Below, one piece after another: positions 5,816 through 10,381 of a DNA stretch of 10,381 nucleotides. The first letter of the stretch is position 1. Each line of letters begins with the position of its first letter. The notes under the pieces were generated by a model. It saw only the letters and a list, made by a program, of their open reading frames with translations. It had not been told where the DNA came from and did no database searches. The translations under genes were made by a program, and so were the position numbers. Source of the stretch: Bacteroidota bacterium (GTDB lineage Bacteria > Bacteroidota > Ignavibacteria > Tepidaquicellales > Tepidaquicellaceae). The DNA is taken from positions 1-10,381 of the forward strand of contig JAEYVS010000093.1 in the NCBI GenBank assembly GCA_023429265.1, read 5' to 3'.

Positions 5816-6547
5816 ATGGAAGGTCCTTCACTAATATTATTAAAAGAAGAGTTATCGGATTTCATCGGTAATCGTATTTCGGGAGTAGGAGGAAATACCT
5901 TAAAGATAGAAAAGGAGCGTCTCAAAAATAAAGTTATCCGGGACATCAGAACCTGGGGTAAGCACCTCATCTTTGAATTCGATAAATTTTCCCTAAGAAT
6001 CCATTTCCTTATGTATGGCAGCTACCGCATTAATGAAAGAAAGCCCGGTAAAAAAGCGCGCCTTTGCTTTAAAACAAGATCAGGTGAATTGAACTTTTAC
6101 AATTGCTCAGTTAAATTCATCGAGGAGCCTTTGAATGAAGCATACGACTGGAAGGCTGACCTGATGGGTGATGAATGGGATGAAGAGCTGGCAATTAAAC
6201 GGGTGAAGGAATATCCTGAGGAAGAGATCGGGGATGTGCTTCTGGATCAGGATATTTTTGCGGGGCTCGGTAATATAATGAAGTGCGAAACTCTTTATAA
6301 TGTAAGCATTCATCCCGAAACAAAAGTAAAAAAGCTTTCTGACAAAGAGATAAAAAATTTAGTTTCAGAAGCCCGTGCTTATGCGTTTGAATTTTACGGA
6401 TGGAAAAGAATATTTGAACTGCGTAAGCACTGGAAGATTTATAAACAGAAAACCTGTCAGGACACCGGCGAGAAAGTAACTCTAAAGAAAACAGGAAAAA
6501 AGAACCGCCGGAGCTTCATATGTGAAGCGAAGCAGAAAAAGAAATAA
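5816..6547 (+). CDS. Fpg/Nei-family DNA glycosylase/AP lyase, atypical N-terminus
   Basis: The 243-residue protein belongs to the Fpg/Nei family, which excises oxidised bases and nicks the resulting abasic site. It starts MEGPS, matching MPEGP of Fpg/Nei but without Pro2; Glu2 aligns with the catalytic Glu. WGKHLIFEFD (47-56) supplies the conserved beta-lobe Lys49, and RIHFLMYGSY follows. The helix-two-turn-helix region is clear: IGDVLLDQDIFAGLGNI (138-154) then IHP (165-167). The C-terminal zinc finger is degraded: of the four expected Cys only Cys214 (TCQDTG) and Cys236 (RRSFICEAK) remain, although the Arg before the finger end (RRSF) is kept. The ATG at 5816 is the only start that keeps EGP at the N-terminus. 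It begins a plus-strand pair diverging from the DUF1287 genes; a barrel protein gene follows. Confidence 0.85.
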   Translation: MEGPSLILLKEELSDFIGNRISGVGGNTLKIEKERLKNKVIRDIRTWGKHLIFEFDKFSLRIHFLMYGSYRINERKPGKKARLCFKTRSGELNFYNCSVKFIEEPLNEAYDWKADLMGDEWDEELAIKRVKEYPEEEIGDVLLDQDIFAGLGNIMKCETLYNVSIHPETKVKKLSDKEIKNLVSEARAYAFEFYGWKRIFELRKHWKIYKQKTCQDTGEKVTLKKTGKKNRRSFICEAKQKKK

Positions 6548-6561
6548 TTTACTTTTGTTAT

Positions 6562-6589
6562 TTGCTCAATTGGATATATTATTTATATT
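6562..6589 (+). promoter_or_regulatory. Possible promoter of the outer-membrane barrel gene
   Basis: TTGCTC at 6562-6567, a 16-base spacer and TATATT at 6584-6589 precede the chosen ATG at 6622 by about 32 bases. It would let the barrel gene be expressed independently of the glycosylase gene, and it supports the downstream start, because the longer ORF from 6562 would overlap it. The -35 is weak. Confidence 0.3.
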
Positions 6590-6621
6590 TCATTAGTTCT
6601 TCAAAATTAAACCAAAAGAAA

Positions 6622-7254
6622 ATGACAAGAATCATTTTTGTAGTTTCTTTAATGCTGTTTTCCATTAATGCCCATACGCAGGAAAACACTTTAATTTTGG
6701 AGAAAGATATTTATGAGGTAAATGAAAGCTCCGGGGAAAAGCTTTTATTACAGCCAATTAGTTTGAAAGACAGGATTCAGGTTAATCAGCCTGCGCGAAC
6801 CTTCATTGCCTTTGTTGGAGCAGGTATATCGGCTCCCATCATAGAAAATGACTTTAGTGATGATTTTTCCGTTGGGCTCAATGTCCACGGAGGAGCAGGG
6901 TACCGGCTGAGCGAAACCCAGACTTTGCGCTTTGGGATTCAGTACAATAACTTTCCCGGTCCCGGTTCTTCATCACTCGCAATAACCTCCATAAGGGGTG
7001 ATCTTATGTTCGGGAGAATTACGGGAGCCTCGACTAACATCTACGGTTACGGTGGAATGGGAGTATATCTCCTGGATATTGCAGGATTCTCGGAGACTAA
7101 TTTTGGCTTCGCGGGTGGTATAGGCCTTACCTTCAATATTTCTTCCACGGGATCTACTCTGGGATATGTTGAAACAGGTCTCGATTACAATGTAAATGAC
7201 GGCTCGGCAAAAGGTTTTATTCCCATTAAAGCCGGAATACTGATCATACCATAG
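6622..7254 (+). CDS. Outer-membrane beta-barrel protein
   Basis: The ORF is open from 6562, but the ATG at 6622 gives a standard signal peptide (MTRIIFVVSLMLFSINAHTQ, cleavage near residue 20), whereas the longer start adds 20 residues that make no sense ahead of it. The mature protein has a roughly 40-residue polar N-terminal segment, then about eight amphipathic strands from residue 60 on: FIAFVGAGIS, FSVGLNVHGGAGYRL, TLRFGIQYN, SIRGDLMFGRI, IYGYGGMGVYLL, FGFAGGIGLTFNI, LGYVETGLDYN and GFIPIKAGILII. Gly-rich alternation and size (210 residues) fit small OmpA/OmpW-type barrels (outer membrane protein beta-barrel, PF13505-like). No specific function is visible; it may be structural. A strong terminator follows 25 bases after the stop. 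Confidence 0.75.
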   Translation: MTRIIFVVSLMLFSINAHTQENTLILEKDIYEVNESSGEKLLLQPISLKDRIQVNQPARTFIAFVGAGISAPIIENDFSDDFSVGLNVHGGAGYRLSETQTLRFGIQYNNFPGPGSSSLAITSIRGDLMFGRITGASTNIYGYGGMGVYLLDIAGFSETNFGFAGGIGLTFNISSTGSTLGYVETGLDYNVNDGSAKGFIPIKAGILIIP

Positions 7255-7278
7255 TAAAACGTTATGCTATAGTAAACG

Positions 7279-7308
7279 AAAAAGCCGGGCAATACAACCC
7301 GGCTTTTT
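7279..7308. terminator. Bidirectional intrinsic terminator
   Basis: AAAAAGCCGGG (7279-7289) and CCCGGCTTTTT (7298-7308) form a perfect 11-bp stem around an 8-base loop. It gives a GC core followed by a U run on both strands. It lies between the convergent stops of the barrel gene (7254) and the T9SS propeller gene (7331) and can end both transcripts. Confidence 0.93.
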
Positions 7309-7330
7309 AAATTCAAGTGTTACGTCAAGC

Positions 7331-8614
7331 CTACTTCATTAATACCATTTTCTTAGTTTCGACGAAGTCACCTGCTGTGATCGTATAGAAATAAATTCCT
7401 GATGTCAAAGCTGAAGCATCAAAGTCTGCCTGATATGAACCCGGAGTCATATCCTGATTCACAAGGTCTGCCACCTGCTGTCCCAAGGAATTATAAACTT
7501 TAACAGAAACAAATCCAGCCCTCACTATGTCAAAATTGATCTTAGTTGAAGGATTAAATGGGTTTGGATAGTTTTGAGAAAGAGAGTATCTGTCCGGTAG
7601 AGGTGAGGATAGAAAATTTATCGAAGATGCATAATCAAGTATGTAAATTCTACCCCCCGAACCAATAGCATATATATAATATGCCCCGGATAATGGGTTG
7701 TCAAAAGGCGCAACAAGCAATGCTTCCATGTCATTAAATTGAGCGCCGGCTATAGTAGTATCAATTGTCCAATCCTGACCATGATTTGTAGAAACATAAA
7801 TGCCCGGTCCTTGTCTTGTGAACCAAAATACTTCTTTTACACCTGTTGCTCCGGTAATATTTCCTGTTCCCGGTGCCGATTGGATTTGCCAGTTTTCTCC
7901 AATATTTGTTGACAACATTAATTGTGCTCCTCCCGCAATTCCATATCCGAAAGAAGTATTAAACCATAAAGCGTAACTATTAACATCGGGTGTTGGTGTA
8001 AATGTCCAAGAAGTACCCCAATTTGTTGTTTTATATATTCTACTGTTATTAGTTCCAAAGAAATATTCCCCTAAAATACCTGTTGCATAAATTGAATTAT
8101 TCCAGCCGGCTTCACTTCCATTCTGAGGTAAGTACATACCTGCTGAGTCCCAGGTTGATCCGTTGTTAGTAGTTTTCCAGAGTGACCATCTTCCACTGAC
8201 GGGGTCACCCTGCATAAAACCATTCTGCCCAAATTCATTCATACTTATAACATTAATAAATCCCCCGGCTTGGAAAAATACCTCAACCCAATTAGCACCG
8301 CCATTTGACGTTTTATAAACATACGCGCCCGTACTGTTTGAACCTGTCACAAGCGCAGTGTTATTATCGATACATGCCACATTGTAGAGATCAAGTCCCG
8401 AAAAAAGACTTGAACCTGCATTTACCCATGTAACACCCCAATCGGTGGTTTTTAGTACAGTGCCCGCTGCTCCGCAAACCCAGATTCTTCCTCCTAGAGT
8501 ACCTGACATTGAATATAGATCCGCAGTAGTTCCGGATGTTTGCTGTACCCATTGAGCATTTAAATTTGAATTAAATAGTGTAAGTAATAGTAGTAAAGTA
8601 AATAAGGTTTTCAT
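7331..8614 (-). CDS. Secreted YCF48/Asp-box beta-propeller protein with T9SS sorting domain (copy 1)
   Basis: The 427-residue protein has a Sec signal peptide (residues 1-20, ending NLNA before Gln21), then a propeller of repeats with Asp-box-like turns: TTDWGVTW, TSNGGANW, TTNNGSTW, TTNWGTSW, STNIGENW and STNHGQDW. The opening WVQQTSGTTADLYSM and VCGAAGTVLKTT are typical of YCF48-like photosystem-II-assembly/BNR domains, which in non-photosynthetic bacteria are mostly extracellular. Residues 340-427 are a type A T9SS C-terminal domain (NYPNPFNPST, then YNSLGQQVADL, then SGIYFYTI, then KKMVLMK), so the protein is expected to cross the outer membrane and be secreted or anchored on the surface. 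GAGGT precedes the ATG at a good distance. It is followed by the terminator at 7279-7308 and is a paralogue of the next gene; ligand unknown. Confidence 0.9.
   Translation of the reverse strand: MKTLFTLLLLLTLFNSNLNAQWVQQTSGTTADLYSMSGTLGGRIWVCGAAGTVLKTTDWGVTWVNAGSSLFSGLDLYNVACIDNNTALVTGSNSTGAYVYKTSNGGANWVEVFFQAGGFINVISMNEFGQNGFMQGDPVSGRWSLWKTTNNGSTWDSAGMYLPQNGSEAGWNNSIYATGILGEYFFGTNNSRIYKTTNWGTSWTFTPTPDVNSYALWFNTSFGYGIAGGAQLMLSTNIGENWQIQSAPGTGNITGATGVKEVFWFTRQGPGIYVSTNHGQDWTIDTTIAGAQFNDMEALLVAPFDNPLSGAYYIYAIGSGGRIYILDYASSINFLSSPLPDRYSLSQNYPNPFNPSTKINFDIVRAGFVSVKVYNSLGQQVADLVNQDMTPGSYQADFDASALTSGIYFYTITAGDFVETKKMVLMK
7333..7597 (-). repeat. Direct repeat: sorting-domain coding block, copy 1
   Basis: This 265-base block encodes the last 88 residues of the copy-1 protein and aligns without gaps to 8787-9051, with about 14 base differences by hand count (near 95% identity). 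Only one of the changes alters these residues (Thr versus Lys in YTI-x-AGDF). Identity falls sharply outside the block, at the propeller boundary on one side and at the stop codon on the other. Confidence 0.9.
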
Positions 8615-8707
8615 TTCTACCTCGTTTTAGAGTTGTAAATGGTATTTTAAGGGGGAGCCAATACTAATATATGAAGTTTCTTTTTTATTGTAAAGTATTT
8701 TATCAAT

Positions 8708-8740
8708 AAAAAAACCGGGAAGCTTCTTCAGCTACCCGGC
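8708..8740 (-). terminator. Intrinsic terminator of the copy-2 propeller gene
   Basis: CCGGG (8715-8719) pairs with CCCGG (8735-8739). After one A-A mismatch, AGCT (8721-8724) pairs with AGCT (8730-8733) around a TCTTC loop. On the minus strand the stem is followed by seven T (complement of 8708-8714). It lies 45 bases past the stop at 8785, so the two propeller genes are probably separate transcription units. Confidence 0.85.
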
Positions 8741-8784
8741 GTATAAAACAAACTAATAGTAGGCTAATACTATTTATTAATATA

Positions 8785-10020
8785 TTACTTCATTAATACC
8801 ATTTTCTTTGTTTCAACGAAGTCACCTGCTTTGATCGTGTAGAAATAAATTCCTGATGTCAAAGCGGAAGCATCGAAGTCTGCCTGGTATGAACCCGGAG
8901 TCATATCCTGATTAACAAGGTCTGCTACCTGCTGTCCCAAGGAATTATAAACTTTAACAGAAACAAATCCAGCCCTTACTATGTCAAAATTGATCTTAGT
9001 AGAAGGGTTGAATGGATTTGGATAGTTTTGAGAAAGAGAGTATCTGTCCGGGACATTGGATGAGATGTTGTTTACACTTACCACTCCATCATTTGTATAA
9101 ATTAAACCGGTAGTTCCAACAGCCCATAATCTTGTACCTGTTCTGGAGATTGCAATGTCTTGCAGTGCACCTGTTGCGGTAAAATCACTTGCCCATGAGG
9201 TACTATTGTTAGTTGTTCTGTAAATTCCTGTTCCCTGAACTACCCATAAGTTTGTTCCATATCCGGCTGCTCCGGAAATATTCCCTGTTCCGCCAATTGT
9301 AGTAGTTGTCCAGTTAGTTCCTCCGTTGGAAGTTACTATCCCGGCCGTTCCACCTGATACACCGTTTAATGGTGTATTGAACCATACCGCATAAGTGTTT
9401 AGCTGTGGAGAGTTTTGAGCAGTCCAGGATAATCCGGCATTTGCAGAGTAATATATCTTACTATTATTGGTACCAAACCAATAATTTAATCCATTCACGT
9501 GAAGTGAGTTATTCCATCCTGCTTCTGCACCTGCCTGAGGGAGATACATTAAAGTTGAATCCCAGGTAGCTCCAAAGTCTAACGTGCGCCAGAGTGACCA
9601 TCTTCCACCTACAGGGTCACCTTGTATAAAACCACCTCCAACTGCGTTGATTTCAATGACATTGAAAAATCCACCCGGCTGTGTTAAAACATTAGACCAA
9701 GTAGCTCCGCCGTTTGTAGTTCTCCATACATTGGTACCAGTCGTTCCGGAACCGGTAACCAGGGCAATACTTTCATCAACTCCAAAGATATTATAAAGGT
9801 CGCCGCTTACGGGAGCTGCACCTACGCTTGTCCAGTCCATTCCGCCATTTGTAGTTCTTAAGACTACTCCACCAGCGGCGCATGCCCAAACTACGTCATC
9901 GCTAACTGCGGAAACTGAGTAAATACTTTGAGTTGTACCTGATGTCTGAGTGGTCCATTGCGCATTGGCTGCTCCAAATGCAAATAGAACCATCAAGACT
10001 GTTGTAATTAAAGTCTTCAT
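8785..10020 (-). CDS. Secreted YCF48/Asp-box beta-propeller protein with T9SS sorting domain (copy 2)
   Basis: The 411-residue paralogue of the 7331-8614 product has a signal peptide (1-20, ending AANA before Gln21), a propeller with turns TTNGGMDW, TTNGGATW, TLDFGATW, SANAGLSW, TSNGGTNW and TTNNSTSW, and the T9SS sorting domain at residues 324-411. Shared propeller segments include QGDPVGGRWSLWRT, MYLPQAGAEAGWNNS and FGTNNSKIY, but overall the propeller has diverged much more than the C-terminal 88 residues. Some Asp-boxes have Asn or Ser in place of the consensus Asp/Gly, so they are structural turns rather than sialidase sites. An AAGGG lies four bases before the ATG. Surface display or secretion is expected; the ligand is unknown. 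A dedicated terminator follows at 8708-8740. Confidence 0.9.
   Translation of the reverse strand: MKTLITTVLMVLFAFGAANAQWTTQTSGTTQSIYSVSAVSDDVVWACAAGGVVLRTTNGGMDWTSVGAAPVSGDLYNIFGVDESIALVTGSGTTGTNVWRTTNGGATWSNVLTQPGGFFNVIEINAVGGGFIQGDPVGGRWSLWRTLDFGATWDSTLMYLPQAGAEAGWNNSLHVNGLNYWFGTNNSKIYYSANAGLSWTAQNSPQLNTYAVWFNTPLNGVSGGTAGIVTSNGGTNWTTTTIGGTGNISGAAGYGTNLWVVQGTGIYRTTNNSTSWASDFTATGALQDIAISRTGTRLWAVGTTGLIYTNDGVVSVNNISSNVPDRYSLSQNYPNPFNPSTKINFDIVRAGFVSVKVYNSLGQQVADLVNQDMTPGSYQADFDASALTSGIYFYTIKAGDFVETKKMVLMK
8787..9051 (-). repeat. Direct repeat: sorting-domain coding block, copy 2
   Basis: Partner of 7333-7597: 265 bases aligned without gaps, about 14 differences, almost all synonymous. It encodes residues 324-411 of the copy-2 protein. 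Confidence 0.9.
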
Positions 10021-10280
10021 TTTTCCCTTTGTTTTAATTGTTAATTGTAAATAGAATAAACTAATTTCTGTTTATGTTGTAAAAATCTTTCTTTCCAGAG
10101 TTTTATATGCAAATCTCTTTCCAATTAAATAAACCGCGATATAATTGTAAATTTGCGATTATTAAGTTTGAAATACTAAACTTGTATCACAATAAAGACA
10201 CTTAGGGGACAATTATGCCACCCTTACATCTATTGCTCCTTAATATGAAAGTTCATATTTTTAAGTATTCGAATTCATAA

Positions 10281-10381
10281 ATGAAATTAAATCTTATACT
10301 AATATTCCTTTTCGCCGCAGGTATCACTTTTGCGCAAACATCGGGAAAGAGTCTTACTTATAAAGGAAAGAATTTTGTATC
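10281..10381 (+). CDS. N-terminus of an exported protein (truncated by window edge)
   Basis: An ATG at 10281 opens a frame that runs off the right edge (33 codons plus two bases). The start is a clean Sec signal peptide: MKLN, a hydrophobic core LILIFLFAAGITF, then AQ at residues 18-19 as the likely cleavage site. About 14 mature residues follow (TSGKSLTYKGKNFV), too few to identify a family. It diverges from the copy-2 propeller gene across a 260-base gap that holds no other gene I can support. No Shine-Dalgarno is obvious. Confidence 0.65.
   Translation, partial: MKLNLILIFLFAAGITFAQTSGKSLTYKGKNFV

Noticed and set aside
6562..6621. Upstream extension of the barrel gene to the ATG at 6562
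   Set aside because: It would place 20 extra residues ahead of a standard signal peptide and overlap the likely promoter; the ATG at 6622 is the better start.
10163..10184. AAGTTT/AAACTT palindrome and a TAAGTTTG resembling the Bacteroidetes -10 motif
   Set aside because: The arms are six bases with an 8-base spacer, and no matching -33 element lies at the right distance. Too weak to call an operator or promoter in AT-rich DNA.

Overview
The window (about 10.4 kb, AT-rich) looks like chromosome of a Gram-negative member of the Bacteroidota/Chlorobi group, most likely an Ignavibacteria-like lineage. The main reason is two secreted proteins ending in a type IX secretion (T9SS) sorting domain that opens with SQNYPNPFNPST, a signature very common in Ignavibacteria and relatives. 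Two or three lipoproteins, an outer-membrane barrel and several Sec signal peptides fit a diderm. I see no tRNA, rRNA, CRISPR array, phage genes or conventional transposase.

Layout. 1-710 (minus): the signal peptide of a truncated secreted protein, then a TTG-started lipoprotein of unknown function. 711-1187: a 477-base gap holding a consensus-like plus-strand promoter, a possible 24-codon ORF and a terminator-like hairpin. 1188-2426 (minus): a membrane-anchored, probably beta-propeller protein. 2512-3599 (minus): a nitroreductase-family flavoprotein followed 5 bases later by a small four-helix membrane protein, a likely operon. 3615-4054: a 440-bp cassette bounded by 27-bp inverted repeats (24/27 identical, built of 9-mers) that tightly enclose a frameshifted GxxExxY-family gene. 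4072-5604 (minus): two tandem paralogous DUF1287 lipoproteins, candidate cell-envelope cysteine hydrolases, each with a DxNxDGxxD-like loop next to the presumed catalytic His. 5816-7254 (plus): an Fpg/Nei-family DNA glycosylase lacking the usual Pro after Met, then an outer-membrane beta-barrel protein ending at a strong bidirectional terminator. 7331-10020 (minus): two tandem YCF48/Asp-box propeller proteins with T9SS sorting domains, each apparently with its own terminator. 10281-end (plus): the signal peptide of another exported protein.

Working together: most of the window is cell-envelope and secretion cargo rather than one pathway. The tandem pairs (DUF1287 and YCF48-like) show local duplication. 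In the second pair the last 88 codons stay almost identical while the propellers have diverged, pointing to gene conversion or very strong constraint. The least conventional element is the inverted-repeat GxxExxY cassette. It has no transposase of its own and sits 15 bases upstream of the nitroreductase start.
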